DNA of 8,854 bases from Porticoccaceae bacterium (GTDB taxonomy: Bacteria > Pseudomonadota > Gammaproteobacteria > Pseudomonadales > Porticoccaceae), in NCBI GenBank assembly GCA_023229065.1, contig JALNZZ010000084.1, positions 1 to 8,854 of the forward strand, given 5' to 3'. The translations under genes and the position numbers were made by a program. Below the pieces are notes generated by a model, which saw nothing but the letters and a program-made list of their open reading frames with translations, had not been told where the DNA came from and did no database searches. The number at the start of each line of letters is the position of its first letter. Within the stretch, counting starts at the first letter, position 1. Of the stretch, positions 8,781 to 8,854 are shown piece by piece.

Positions 8781-8854
8781 GAAGTTGCCTGCATCCATAG
8801 TAGTCCATTTTGAGGGGCGGGGCAGGTGGAGCTGGTTTGGTGTAGAAATTAGGG
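8781..8854 (-). other. Partial upstream region of acnA
   Basis: Only 74 bases upstream of the acnA ribosome binding site are in the window. A minus-strand TACTAT (8797-8802) is a poor -10 candidate without a recognisable -35 at the right distance. I see no clear operator, and no other gene can be supported in this fragment. The real promoter may lie beyond the right edge. Confidence 0.4.

Overview
The window is a stretch of ordinary GC-rich bacterial chromosome with four complete, tightly packed genes. Three are on the + strand: purL (purine synthesis), a patatin-like serine lipase/esterase, and a lipoprotein of the glutaminyl-peptide cyclotransferase family. Converging on them from the right is acnA (aconitase A) on the - strand. 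The fused purL of about 1,290 residues (synthase plus glutaminase), the monomeric AcnA of about 910 residues, the strong Shine-Dalgarno sites and the lipobox all suggest a gammaproteobacterium. A marine lineage near Cellvibrionales/Halieaceae/Microbulbifer is my guess from protein flavour only; no search was run.

Layout: 1-162 is the purL upstream region. It has a weak promoter candidate and inverted repeats that could form mutually exclusive RNA structures. 163-4038 is purL. The patatin-like gene (4066-5112) follows 27 nt later and may be co-transcribed. The cyclotransferase-like lipoprotein (5164-5958) follows after a further 51 nt, with a duplicated start region. 5959-6032 is a short convergent intergenic gap without a convincing terminator. 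6033-8768 is acnA, read leftwards. 8769-8854 is its ribosome binding site and partial upstream region.

The genes do not form one pathway. PurL makes FGAM in de novo purine synthesis, AcnA interconverts citrate and isocitrate in the TCA cycle, and the two middle genes are probably accessory lipid- and peptide-modifying enzymes. I found no mobile element, CRISPR array, tRNA/rRNA, toxin-antitoxin or defence module. I do not see a new biological system here. The items most worth a second look are the possible alternative-pairing leader of purL and the duplicated translation start of the lipoprotein gene.
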